In this document: positions 15,168 to 23,834 of the stretch, in pieces
Layout: every line of letters begins with the position of its first letter
Numbering within the stretch: the stretch's first letter is position 1
Assembly: GCA_030653405.1 (NCBI GenBank)
Contig: JAURZO010000037.1
Span: 1-32,774, forward strand
DNA length: 32,774 nt
Source: Zwartia sp.
Lineage (GTDB): Bacteria > Pseudomonadota > Gammaproteobacteria > Burkholderiales > Burkholderiaceae_B
Direction: 5' to 3'
Program-made: the position numbers and the translations under genes
The notes under the pieces: model-generated
Database searches by the model: none
Seen by the model: only the letters and a program-made list of their open reading frames with translations
Told to the model about the DNA's origin: nothing

Positions 15168-16223
15168 TTAAGCAAAGACACGTCTCGCACGGGGACTGCC
15201 CGCCGCGAAACCTGCTGTTTCGAGTTGCACATACAGCGTTTTGAGTCTTTCATCGATCGCCACATCGGCTCCAGCTTGCAGCGGACGCAACTGATCATCT
15301 ACAAGCTCGGCCCCCACTCGGCGCGCCAATTCAAAACCGACTTCGGCCATTTTTCCAAAGGCTCTTGTATCGACAGGGCTGCAGGGCACATCAAGCAGGA
15401 GACTCAAGCGATCCACGCCTGCCATTCCCGCATCAAAAGACTCCGCATCCGCACGCGTCAGGCTGAAACAAACCAAACCATATTCTCCAAGCCAGGCAAA
15501 ACCGCCATTCAGAGCAACAAACCCCATACTTTGCGCTGCAGCAGTGACCTCAGATACAGGTCGCATACTGCCAAGCAACAACGTCAGCCCAACCTGCGTA
15601 TCGAGTCCTGCACAGGTATCGTCCAGACGCGACGCGGCTTCAAGCACGTGCTGCTGATCCGGACCTTCGATGCTGCATTCCAATTGGTCAGCCAGCGCTT
15701 GCGCACGATTCCAGATTTGCGACCATTCAATGGCGGATAAGGCACCACTGCGGTTGGCGAGCAACACGGCCAAGTGTGCAGAGACGTACTGACCTTCGGG
15801 CTGCAAATGACAAACCAGCTGTCCTTCGATGTCCTGAGCAAAAATACGCACAGGCTTGCGGCCTGCCGTGCGCAGAGGCTGCAGCAAGGGCATCAAGTCA
15901 ACGCCGAGCATCGGACCCTGAAAAGCAATTTCAATCACAACCTCGGTCGTCGGATCAGGCTCCTGCTCATCGGCTTGCGCATCAGGATGCGCCGAGCCAG
16001 CCATTTGAGTCATATCACTCGGATAGCTGACGCCGCCCAAACCGGGCTCGCGTCTGAGTTCTGTTGAGGACAGTGCGTCCCCAAGCAGGGGGTCCTCATC
16101 AATGACCGGCATCTGCGCCTGCATCCGACGTCGGACCCGACGATCCTGAAACCAGTTAAAAACAAGCAGCAGCGCAATAATGCCTGCGCCAATGACAATC
16201 AGATAAATTTGCAACTCACTCAT
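15168..16223 (-). CDS. zipA: Cell division protein ZipA homologue (FtsZ-binding)
   Basis: A 351-residue protein with a single N-terminal membrane anchor (about residues 5-24, QIYLIVIGAGIIALLLVFNW), then a basic patch QDRRVRRRMQ, a charged, acidic linker to about residue 90, and a C-terminal ZipA FtsZ-binding-like domain (about 215-340) with MGFVALNGGFAWLGEYGLVCFSL in the middle. ZipA tethers FtsZ filaments to the membrane. The domain is divergent from the E. coli protein, but the position between smc and ligA and the topology support the call. GAGG six bases before the ATG is a good Shine-Dalgarno sequence. The linker is not proline/glutamine-rich as in E. coli. Confidence 0.85.
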   Translation of the reverse strand: MSELQIYLIVIGAGIIALLLVFNWFQDRRVRRRMQAQMPVIDEDPLLGDALSSTELRREPGLGGVSYPSDMTQMAGSAHPDAQADEQEPDPTTEVVIEIAFQGPMLGVDLMPLLQPLRTAGRKPVRIFAQDIEGQLVCHLQPEGQYVSAHLAVLLANRSGALSAIEWSQIWNRAQALADQLECSIEGPDQQHVLEAASRLDDTCAGLDTQVGLTLLLGSMRPVSEVTAAAQSMGFVALNGGFAWLGEYGLVCFSLTRADAESFDAGMAGVDRLSLLLDVPCSPVDTRAFGKMAEVGFELARRVGAELVDDQLRPLQAGADVAIDERLKTLYVQLETAGFAAGSPRARRVFA

Positions 16224-16238
16224 GTGTTGCCTCGGTAA

Positions 16239-19200
16239 TCACGCAGCTTCGGCAGCCAGCTGCAATGCGGATTCAATATCAACGGCCACAATACGCGAAA
16301 CGCCCTGCTCCTGCATCGTCACGCCGACGAGTTGACGAGCCATCTGCATGGCAATCTTGTTGTGTGAAATAAATAAAAACTGTGTGTGGTCAGCCATGTT
16401 GCTCACCAGATTCGCATAACGCTCAGTATTGGCATCATCCAGTGGCGCATCGACCTCGTCAAGCAAGCAGAAAGGCGCAGGATTGAGTTTGAACAAAGCA
16501 AAAACAAGTGCCGTCGCCGTCAATGCCTTTTCACCACCGGAAAGAAGATGAATGGAGGTGTTACGTTTGCCAGGTGGTTGCGCCATCACTTGCACACCCG
16601 CATCCAGAATTTCGTCGCCCGTCATGATCAGGCGCGCCTCACCACCCCCAAACAACTTTGGAAATAGCTCGCCGAAATGTCCATTGACCTCGTTAAAAGT
16701 CGTTTGCAATAAATCCCGAGTTTCACGATCAATCTTGCGAATTGCGTCTTCGAGCGTTTCAATCGCGGTTTGCAAATCGAGATATTGCGCATCGAGATAG
16801 TTCTTACGCTCACGGGAAGTCGTCAATTCATCCAGCGCGGCCAGGTTCACTGAACCTAGACTCTCAATTTTTCTCGTGATACGTTGCACCTCGGACTGCA
16901 ACCAGGCCGGACGCGTCCACTCCTCGGGCTGATCCACCAAAGAAGCCTGAACAGCGGCGCGATCAACCTGCCGTTCGTTGAGCTGCTCGGCGAACTGTTC
17001 AGTTGCCAGACGCGCTGCTTGCTCTTGGAGCTGGAGTTGCATAATTTTTTCACGACGCGGCTCCAGAGAACGCTCAATCGTCATACGTTCTTCGTCGGCT
17101 TGGCGCAACTGCGCAGCCAAAGTATCCATTTCAATTCGCGCACGACCCAGCGTTTCCTCACGTTCCGCCCGCAATTCAAGCGCTTCCTGCAGTCCAGCCT
17201 CGGCGGCTGCCGCATCAAGCGTTGATAGTTCTGACTCAAGGGTCAACAGCTCTTGCTGAGCGCGCGTGGCCTGCTCGGTTGCAAGCTGCAAATTACGCTG
17301 CAACTCAGCGATGCGCGCACGAATGCCACGTTCGGCGAACTCAGCCTCTTGGGCGCCACGCTCTTGGTCGCGCAGACGGCTGCGTGCAACTTCCGCTTCA
17401 TCTGAGAGCGCTTCTCCCGCCATTTCGGCTTCGGAGTAAATTTCCTGCTGCGTCGCAATCTCAGCATCGAGCTCCTCAAAACGCGCTTCCGCCTCGAGCT
17501 TGGCAGCGGTGAGTTCCTCTTGCTGGGACATCACCTCGGCGATGTCTTGCTCCAGGCGCCCGGAACGTTCACGCGTTTGATCGACCTGCTGTTGCAAGCG
17601 TGTGTATTCAAGCTGTAGGTCATGCAGGCGACGCGTGATTTCCGCCACACGCTGACGGGCCGGCGGCAAAGCCTGTGAAACGTGTTGCCAGGCCGACTCA
17701 GCCTGCGCCACCGCCGAGCGGGAGTTATCCGCGATCATCTGGTGCGCTTTGATCTCGCGTTGCAGATTTTCAATTTCTTGCTGCCGCGCAAGTAGACCTG
17801 CCTGTTCAGAATCGGGCGCATAAAAGCGCACGCTGTTTGAATCAATCAGGTGACCACCCTTGACGACAAGCATCGTCCCGCCTGGCAAAGTGGTACGCGC
17901 TGCCAGGGCTTCAGTCACGTCCTTGGCGATATAAACATTGCCGAGCCAGCTTTGCAGTAGCGTACGTAACTCCGGGTCAGAGATACGTAGCACTGATGAC
18001 AGCGGATTGAACCCAGCGGGGGCAGCAGCCATGGGCGCTGCGGGGGGTAATTGATAGAAAGCCAGACGTGCGGGTGGCGCATCATTGGCAAACGCTCGCG
18101 CCCAATCCAGATTACGCACCTCGAGACCCGTCATGCGCTCATTCAGAACCGCTTCAAGCGCAGTTTCCCAGCCGGGTTCGACCTGCAGCTTCTGCCACAG
18201 TCGCGCAAGCGAGGTGAGCTCGTGCTTGGCAAGCCAAGGCTCGAGCGCTCCCTTTTTTTGCACATCTTCCTGAAGACGTAGAAGTGCATTGAGTCGCGCA
18301 TCAAGGCGTGCGAGCGTCTCGGCCTCCGCCTGAGCCTGCTGCTGCGCCTGCGCGCGTCGTGCATCGGCCTCGGGAAGCTTGTCCTCGAGTTCCGCCAGAG
18401 CGCCCTGCGCTTCTTCGAGGGACTCTTCGGCCACCAGCTTATCGCCAGTCAAACGTTCAAGTGCATCCTGATCAGGCGCCTCTACACCCTGCAACTCTTG
18501 TCTGAGTCGCTCGCGACGCATTTCAAGGGCCTGCAGCTGTCGATCCGAGTCGCGCTGAGTCTGCGCAACAAGTGCCAGACTTTGCTCGACACGCGCCAAG
18601 GTCGCACGCATTTCCTCTCGCTGAGCCGCTGCCTGCCGCACCCGCGCTTCGATGTCAGGCAATCCTTCTTGGGCGGCCTGAGCCAGATCGCGCGCCTGCT
18701 GCGCGCGGGCCGCACTGGTCATCAGCTCGTCTTCACCTTCCTGAATCTGCAGGACACAATGTTCCTTTTGCGAATCCCACTCAGTCAACTGTACCTGCAA
18801 CTGTGCACGTCGGGCTTGCACGCGATTACGCGACTCAACCACATGACGAATTTCGGCCTCAAGACTACTGACCTTGGCGTTGGACTCGTATAACAACCCC
18901 TGCGCGGCATGCACGGCATCACCGGCTGCGTAGTGCGCCTGCCGGCGCGACTCAAGCGCCGCCTCGCTGGCACGCAAACCAGCCATGGAAGCTTCGAGCT
19001 CGATCTGCGCCCGTTCAATTTCTTGCTGTGTGCGGTCACGTTCTTCGTGCGCTGCGGCTTCTTTTAAAAACCACAACGCATTTTGCTTACCCTCGCCTTC
19101 GGCCTGGAGGGCACGGTATTCACGTGCCACCTCTGCCTGAGACTCAAGCTTCTCCAGTTGGGTCGTCAGCTCGCGCAAAATATCGTCCACTCGCACGAGA

Positions 19201-19769
19201 TTTTCACGCGTGTCGGACAATCTGTTTTCCGTTTCACGTCGGCGCTCTTTGTAACGCGATACGCCTGCGGCTTCTTCAAGATAGACACGCAACTCCTCAG
19301 GCTTGGCTTCGATCAGGCGATTGATCATGCCCTGCCCGATAATGGCATAGCCCCTCGCGCCAAGACCCGTACCCAAAAAGATGTCATTGACATCGCGACG
19401 GCGAACTTGCTGGTTATTAATGAAATAGCTGCTCGTGCCATCGCGCGTGAGGACTCGCCGCACTGCGATTTCAGCGTAGGTCGCCCACTGCCCGACCGCA
19501 CGTCCATCGCTATTGTCAAACACCAACTCAACAGAAGCACGCGCAGAAGGCTTACGTTGACCCGAACCACTAAAAATGACGTCCTGCATCGATTCGCCAC
19601 GCAGCTCGGATGCGCGTGTCTCGCCCATCACCCACCGCACTGCATCGATAATATTGGACTTGCCGCAACCATTCGGCCCGACCACACCGACCAGTTGACT
19701 CGGGGTAGGAATCACAGTGGGGTCGACAAAGGATTTGAATCCCGCAAGTTTGATCTGGGTCAGACGCAC
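16239..19769 (-). CDS. smc: Chromosome segregation/condensation protein SMC
   Basis: A 1176-residue SMC ATPase of the Smc-ScpAB condensin. The N-terminal head has LTQIKLAGFKSFVDPT and Walker A GPNGCGKS (Lys37). Long Glu/Arg/Gln-rich coiled coils flank a hinge at about residues 500-660. The C-terminal head has the signature HLLSGGEKALTATAL and Walker B PAPFCLLDEVDAPLDDAN. I start at GTG 19769, because family members begin MRLTQ at this point; the frame stays open to a TTG at 19823 that would add 18 unconserved residues. No clear ribosome site precedes the GTG. It is the first gene of smc-zipA-ligA. The scpAB genes are not in the window. Confidence 0.96.
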   Translation of the reverse strand: MRLTQIKLAGFKSFVDPTVIPTPSQLVGVVGPNGCGKSNIIDAVRWVMGETRASELRGESMQDVIFSGSGQRKPSARASVELVFDNSDGRAVGQWATYAEIAVRRVLTRDGTSSYFINNQQVRRRDVNDIFLGTGLGARGYAIIGQGMINRLIEAKPEELRVYLEEAAGVSRYKERRRETENRLSDTRENLVRVDDILRELTTQLEKLESQAEVAREYRALQAEGEGKQNALWFLKEAAAHEERDRTQQEIERAQIELEASMAGLRASEAALESRRQAHYAAGDAVHAAQGLLYESNAKVSSLEAEIRHVVESRNRVQARRAQLQVQLTEWDSQKEHCVLQIQEGEDELMTSAARAQQARDLAQAAQEGLPDIEARVRQAAAQREEMRATLARVEQSLALVAQTQRDSDRQLQALEMRRERLRQELQGVEAPDQDALERLTGDKLVAEESLEEAQGALAELEDKLPEADARRAQAQQQAQAEAETLARLDARLNALLRLQEDVQKKGALEPWLAKHELTSLARLWQKLQVEPGWETALEAVLNERMTGLEVRNLDWARAFANDAPPARLAFYQLPPAAPMAAAPAGFNPLSSVLRISDPELRTLLQSWLGNVYIAKDVTEALAARTTLPGGTMLVVKGGHLIDSNSVRFYAPDSEQAGLLARQQEIENLQREIKAHQMIADNSRSAVAQAESAWQHVSQALPPARQRVAEITRRLHDLQLEYTRLQQQVDQTRERSGRLEQDIAEVMSQQEELTAAKLEAEARFEELDAEIATQQEIYSEAEMAGEALSDEAEVARSRLRDQERGAQEAEFAERGIRARIAELQRNLQLATEQATRAQQELLTLESELSTLDAAAAEAGLQEALELRAEREETLGRARIEMDTLAAQLRQADEERMTIERSLEPRREKIMQLQLQEQAARLATEQFAEQLNERQVDRAAVQASLVDQPEEWTRPAWLQSEVQRITRKIESLGSVNLAALDELTTSRERKNYLDAQYLDLQTAIETLEDAIRKIDRETRDLLQTTFNEVNGHFGELFPKLFGGGEARLIMTGDEILDAGVQVMAQPPGKRNTSIHLLSGGEKALTATALVFALFKLNPAPFCLLDEVDAPLDDANTERYANLVSNMADHTQFLFISHNKIAMQMARQLVGVTMQEQGVSRIVAVDIESALQLAAEAA

Positions 19770-19829
19770 AATATAGGCACAATGTTGGATGGAATCCCTC
19801 AGATAATAACGCAGCCCGAACAAAAATTA

Positions 19830-19847
19830 GATCCTACAGAGAGGATC
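19830..19847. promoter_or_regulatory. Inverted repeat between divergent smc and lplT
   Basis: GATCCT and AGGATC are separated by ACAGAG in the 135-base intergenic region between smc and lplT. On the minus strand the repeat is followed by TAATTTTTG, so it resembles a weak intrinsic terminator or attenuator ahead of smc; as DNA it could be an operator for either divergent gene. A TTGACT follows at 19851 on the plus strand but has no -10 partner at suitable distance. Function is undecided. Confidence 0.3.
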
Positions 19848-19904
19848 ACCTTGACTCAGGCAGGCTAAAACCGCGGGGAATCCCTCATTCTTTTATTATT
19901 CAGA

Positions 19905-21281
19905 ATGCCGCATTGTGGCGAGCGTTCACTTTTTTGGGAAACCATCTTGAATCGAGGCTTTTTTACCGTCATGGCGGCGCAGGCTTTGTCGTCTCTTGCG
20001 GACAATGCACTGTTCATTGCGGCGATCGCGCTGATCCAGGAATTGCAAGGTCCGGACTGGATGGCGCCAATGATGAAATGGTGGTTCGCCGCCTCTTATG
20101 TGCTGCTGGCTGCCTTTGTCGGCGCAATGGCCGATTCCTTTCCCAAGGGCCGGGTCATGTTTTTGACGAACGCGATCAAAGTCAGCGGCTGTATGTTGAT
20201 GTTTTCCTACGCAATGTTCGGCTTGGCTCAGGACGGTCAGGTCGCACTGGTGTGTGCGGCCTATGCACTGGTCGGCATCGGTGCTGCGGCATACTCTCCC
20301 GCCAAGTACGGCATCGTGACAGAAATGTTGCACCCGTTGCAGCTGGTAAAGGGTAATAGCTGGATTGAGGGCTTGACGATTCTGTCGATCATCTTGGGTA
20401 CCGTCGTGGGTGGCGTACTGGTTTCACCCACCGTTTCAAGCTGGTTGTTGAGCCACAAGTGGATCGGGAGCATGGTTGACACCCCGGCCGAAGCGGCGAT
20501 TTTGATGATCGCGTTTGTTTATATTGCGGCTGCGATCTGTAACCTATTGATTCCAAAAACGAACATTATCTATCCCCCACAAAATAAAAATCCCCTCAAG
20601 CTCGTCAAAACCTTTGCCGGTTACGTCAGAATCCTATGGAATGACAAACTGGGACAAATTTCACTGGGGGTCACTACCCTTTTCTGGGGTGCTGGCGCCA
20701 CGCTTCAACTCATCGTGATTGAATGGGGCAAGAGTCATTTGGGCTATCGCCTTGACCAGGCATCCATTCTGATGGGCGTCACCGCGCTGGGCACCATCGT
20801 CGGCTCAGTGTTAGCGGGCCGGGTGCCCTTGCCTAAAGCGCTGCTTGTGCTGCCGCTCGGTGTTGCAATGGGCTTCATCGTCATGTTGATGCCTTTTGTG
20901 AATGACTCTTGGACCATCAATGTTCTCGGAACAGAGCTTCCTTGGATGGCCTATTTATTGTTGATTCTCATCGGACTGACTTCCGGTCTGTTCGTCGTGC
21001 CGATGAACGCCTTATTGCAACACCGCGGCCATGTTCTGCTGTCAGCGGGCCACTCGATTGCCGTTCAAAACTTCAACGAACAACTCAATATTTTGTTGAT
21101 GGTGGCGATTTACACGCTTTTATTGTGGATGAACCTGTCCATTGACATCATCATCTGGATTTTTGGTGGGCTGGTTGCTTCGCTCATGATTGTCATGATG
21201 CGCTGGAACCGCAAGAATCAAAATGAGAATCCAAAACTGCTCGATGAGATTGGCCAGGAAGGACACGGCAAAGCGCTCTAA
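19905..21281 (+). CDS. lplT: Lysophospholipid transporter LplT (MFS)
   Basis: A 458-residue major facilitator protein with about twelve helices. The match to LplT is clear: ALSSLADNALFIAAIALI in helix 1, GAMADSFPKGRVMFLTNAIKV after helix 2, LVGIGAAAYSPAKYGIVTEML and TSGLFVVPMNALLQHRGH further on. LplT flips lyso-phospholipids inward for re-acylation; in E. coli it is encoded with the acyltransferase Aas, which is absent here. The chain is longer than the 397-residue E. coli protein because of a longer N-terminus and loops. ATG 19905 has no good ribosome site; Met23 at 19971 is an alternative that would cut into helix 1. Confidence 0.88.
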   Translation: MPHCGERSLFWETILNRGFFTVMAAQALSSLADNALFIAAIALIQELQGPDWMAPMMKWWFAASYVLLAAFVGAMADSFPKGRVMFLTNAIKVSGCMLMFSYAMFGLAQDGQVALVCAAYALVGIGAAAYSPAKYGIVTEMLHPLQLVKGNSWIEGLTILSIILGTVVGGVLVSPTVSSWLLSHKWIGSMVDTPAEAAILMIAFVYIAAAICNLLIPKTNIIYPPQNKNPLKLVKTFAGYVRILWNDKLGQISLGVTTLFWGAGATLQLIVIEWGKSHLGYRLDQASILMGVTALGTIVGSVLAGRVPLPKALLVLPLGVAMGFIVMLMPFVNDSWTINVLGTELPWMAYLLLILIGLTSGLFVVPMNALLQHRGHVLLSAGHSIAVQNFNEQLNILLMVAIYTLLLWMNLSIDIIIWIFGGLVASLMIVMMRWNRKNQNENPKLLDEIGQEGHGKAL

Positions 21282-21345
21282 GGAAACACTACGCATATCA
21301 AAGCTTGGCTTAGCCCAGTCAAGCGAGTGGCTGTTTCAAGGATAA

Positions 21346-21358
21346 GGGCTTAGAGCCC
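21346..21358. other. Small hairpin at the lplT/uracil-DNA glycosylase convergence
   Basis: GGGCT/AGCCC with a three-base loop overlaps the TAA stop of the minus-strand glycosylase gene (21350-21352). A second possible stem, GCTTG/CAAGC, lies at about 21303-21324 in the same 68-base convergent gap. No T-run follows, so terminator activity is only a possibility. Confidence 0.25.
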
Positions 21359-22357
21359 AGACACGGTTCGGATTAACTGTAAATCTTGCCAGGCAGAGGC
21401 TTTGTCTGCGGGGTGATTCAGCAAGCTCGCCGGATGGTGACTCACAATCAAAGGAATATTGACTCCATCTACGGTCAGCGTATGTGTGAGCTGGCGCAAC
21501 TTTTGGAGCGGTGCGTCTGTTTCTAACAGCACTCGAGCCGCCACGCGTCCCACTGCAAAAATCGCAAATGGCCTGACCAGCGCAATTTGTCTCAACAAGT
21601 AGGGTTTGCAGGCAGCGAGTTCGTCCGGTTTGGGATTGCGATTACCCGGTGGGCGACATTTCACGATATTGCTGACGTAGACATTATGGGTGCGACTGCT
21701 CTGAATCGATGTCAGCATGTTGTCCAGCATCAAGCCCATGCGATCCACAAAGGGCTTGCCCTGACGATCTTCTTGCTCTGCTGGCGCCTCACCGATCACC
21801 ATGATGGACGGTTGCATGACACCTTCGCCAAAGACTGCTTGGTGACGCTCGCGACACAAACCGCATGCCTGGCAGGCACTGACCGTTTCAGACAGCGCGG
21901 CAAGATCAACGGCCGCAGTCGCAGCGGCCTGTGTATCGACCTGAATGACAGGAATAGGTGTTGAAGGCTTACCACCTCTGACGCCCTTCGCTGGCGCGGC
22001 ACCTGATTGACGCGATGACCGCGACGATGCTGATGGTGGGGTCGGTGCAACAACGAGACTCGCTTTCGCCTCTAAGCCTGACGGCGGCACTGCAGCCTCT
22101 GAGGCTACTCGCGTATCGGCGTCTGTATTTGCCTCAGAGGCCGATACACTAGCCAAATAGCTGGACTCCGCTTTCACTGTGCTCTTGGGCGAAACTTTTG
22201 CAGTCGCTACAGCAGCTCCAGCAGCCCGAGCAGCCCCAGCCGTCCGGATATCGACTGGCAACCAGGGCTTTTCAACGCCAAGCTCCTGAAGCCAGGCGAG
22301 TTGAAGGGCCGAGTACTGGGGTGCGGGTCGTTGCTCTGCCGTCATCTCAAGGCTCAT
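21350..22357 (-). CDS. Uracil-DNA glycosylase, family 4 (iron-sulfur type)
   Basis: A 335-residue protein with a catalytic domain in the last about 190 residues. CQACGLC supplies two cluster cysteines; the other two are in VKCRPPGNRNP and ACKPYL. The uracil-binding motif is GEAPAEQEDRQGKPFVD and the C-terminal motif is VSHHPASLLN. It removes uracil from DNA. The N-terminal 150 residues are unusual: a conserved-looking LQLAWLQELGVEKPWLP segment, then an Ala/Ser/Thr-rich stretch of about 100 residues that looks disordered. The ATG at 22357 overlaps the end of tsaB-rimI; ATG 22345, one base after that stop, is a close alternative, and a TTG at 22360 is less likely. Translation is coupled to tsaB-rimI. 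Confidence 0.92.
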   Translation of the reverse strand: MSLEMTAEQRPAPQYSALQLAWLQELGVEKPWLPVDIRTAGAARAAGAAVATAKVSPKSTVKAESSYLASVSASEANTDADTRVASEAAVPPSGLEAKASLVVAPTPPSASSRSSRQSGAAPAKGVRGGKPSTPIPVIQVDTQAAATAAVDLAALSETVSACQACGLCRERHQAVFGEGVMQPSIMVIGEAPAEQEDRQGKPFVDRMGLMLDNMLTSIQSSRTHNVYVSNIVKCRPPGNRNPKPDELAACKPYLLRQIALVRPFAIFAVGRVAARVLLETDAPLQKLRQLTHTLTVDGVNIPLIVSHHPASLLNHPADKASAWQDLQLIRTVSGL

Positions 22358-23687
22358 CAAAACTTTTTTTCAAAATCAACGCGTCCTCTCGCTGACCCTT
22401 TGCTGCAGGATAGTAATCGCGTCTGAGACCGATCTGGACAAAGCCCTCCTCCAGATAAAACGCCAATGCACCTTGATTGGAGGGACGAACCTCCAATACG
22501 ATACCCTCTGTACCCGCACCCCGAGCCAGCCGGGTGAGGTGTTCCATCATTTGTTTACCGTAGCCCAGGCGCTGCGCATCCCTGGCTACCGCGATGACGA
22601 GGAGGTGCGCGACATCGGGAGCCATCATCACGATACAAAAGCCTTGTATCCCGTCTGCTGTACGCAACACCCATGCATCATAGCCAGCATCCAATGCATC
22701 CTCGAAATTTCTCAAAGTCCAAGGAAAAGATTGCACGGCGGCTTCGATCGCCACCACCACGTGCAAATCAGAACGCAGCATGGGTAACAAGGCGGCAGAA
22801 CTCGGGGGCTTGGCACGAGGATTGCCGCCATCACCTCGCGCACGCTCGAGCGTCGTAAAAGCTACTTTGTCTCGTAAATAAAGAGGTGCGGCATGTTCTG
22901 GCAACAAGGTTTGACCGTTTTTCCATGCTTTTAATGCCAGTAGGGCCACCGCACGCGCTTCGGGTCTAGCTGAAAAATCATCCTGCACCCAAGCTTGGGG
23001 CAAAGCTTGTGTCGCCTCCACAAGTCGCCATCCCTCGCCTACCAGTGTCACATTCGCACGCAAATCCGCATGCGCATTCGCATTCGAAGGCCTGTTCGCA
23101 CGAACATTCGCAGACCCACTTTCAGGACTCTTCGCGGGTTCCTGCGCATGTTGCGCTCTATGTTCAATAAGAGATTCTTTGTGACGCTCTTGCCAAAATG
23201 CCTGCCGCTGAGCAACAAACGGCAACACATCCTCCGCAGAGAGCAAGACTGGCGGCTGAATCGCAACGATCTCGTCGTGCGCAGACTGTGCATACACCCC
23301 AAAATAAACTTCATCCATCCGCGCATCGAGCGCGACAAACAGAAGATCCGACGGATGACGCCGCGCTGCATCCTCAGCGACAGCTGGTAGCGCGCCAATG
23401 GCGATGACGGGGATATCTAAAGCCAGACCGATCCCTTGCGCCACACCGCAAGCAACCCGCACACCTGTAAAAGCACCAGGTCCTTGTCCGAATGCAACGG
23501 CATCTAAATCATTTTTAGTCAAGCCGCATTCGGCTAAAATGGAATACGCCATAGGGAGTATCTGCGCAGCATGACCCGTCGTGCCCTCGATGGTGCGCTG
23601 GATCAGCGTGACGACCGATTGCTGCTCTGAAATCAAAGCAATCGTGCCGGTCGATGTAGATGTTTCAAATGCCAGAATTCTCGTCAT
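22347..23687 (-). CDS. tsaB-rimI: TsaB-RimI fusion (t6A tRNA modification subunit + ribosomal S18 acetyltransferase)
   Basis: A 446-residue two-domain protein. Residues 1 to about 280 are TsaB, a partner of TsaD in making N6-threonylcarbamoyladenosine on tRNA: MTRILAFETSTSTGTIALI, GQGPGAFTGVRVACGVAQGIGLAL and ALDARMDEVYFGVY are hallmark segments. Residues about 304-446 are a GNAT acetyltransferase of the RimI type, with the acetyl-CoA loop RDAQRLGYGKQM and EVRPSNQGALAFYLEEGF. A linker rich in Gly, Pro and Ala (281-303) joins them. An insert at about 165-215 enlarges the TsaB part and ends in an Ala-Asn-rich dipeptide run. I start at ATG 23687, where the TsaB homology begins; upstream in-frame codons lack similarity. 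The downstream glycosylase gene overlaps its end. Confidence 0.93.
   Translation of the reverse strand: MTRILAFETSTSTGTIALISEQQSVVTLIQRTIEGTTGHAAQILPMAYSILAECGLTKNDLDAVAFGQGPGAFTGVRVACGVAQGIGLALDIPVIAIGALPAVAEDAARRHPSDLLFVALDARMDEVYFGVYAQSAHDEIVAIQPPVLLSAEDVLPFVAQRQAFWQERHKESLIEHRAQHAQEPAKSPESGSANVRANRPSNANAHADLRANVTLVGEGWRLVEATQALPQAWVQDDFSARPEARAVALLALKAWKNGQTLLPEHAAPLYLRDKVAFTTLERARGDGGNPRAKPPSSAALLPMLRSDLHVVVAIEAAVQSFPWTLRNFEDALDAGYDAWVLRTADGIQGFCIVMMAPDVAHLLVIAVARDAQRLGYGKQMMEHLTRLARGAGTEGIVLEVRPSNQGALAFYLEEGFVQIGLRRDYYPAAKGQREDALILKKSFDEP
23051..23110. repeat. Degenerate hexanucleotide repeat inside tsaB
   Basis: Ten consecutive hexamers lie in register. CATTCG occurs at 23051, 23075, 23081 and 23105, and related hexamers (TGTTCG, AATCCG, CATGCG) fill the same phase. 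On the coding minus strand they encode alternating dipeptides such as Ala-Asn and Val-Arg at residues 193-212 of TsaB-RimI. Because the period is a multiple of three, the frame is preserved. It looks like an expansion by slippage that later diverged. Confidence 0.7.
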
Positions 23688-23725
23688 GGTGCGATTGTAA
23701 TGAACCAGGACATCAAAGCCTCTTC

Positions 23726-23740
23726 TTTCAATCATTGAAA
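23726..23740. promoter_or_regulatory. Palindrome in the tsaB/ompR divergent region
   Basis: TTTCAAT and ATTGAAA flank one central C in the 147-base region between tsaB-rimI and ompR. A second, looser repeat, CACAT/ATGTG, spans 23749-23768 around two TTAAG-like copies. Either could bind a regulator, possibly OmpR itself, but neither matches a site I can name with confidence, and no clear promoter was read. Confidence 0.3.
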
Positions 23741-23834
23741 CACTTTGTCACATTAAGTTAAGTATGTGTCAGATTTTGTAAAACCTTGTGAGACTCACAC
23801 CCCTTCTGATTCGACCACGGTTACATTTTTGCTT

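Noticed and set aside
15042..15740. 232-codon plus-strand frame across the zipA/ligA junction
   Set aside because: Both genes beneath it on the minus strand are well supported; the frame has no recognisable domain.
19083..19868. 261-codon plus-strand frame over the 5' part of smc
   Set aside because: It is antisense to the highly conserved SMC head domain and shows no family motif.
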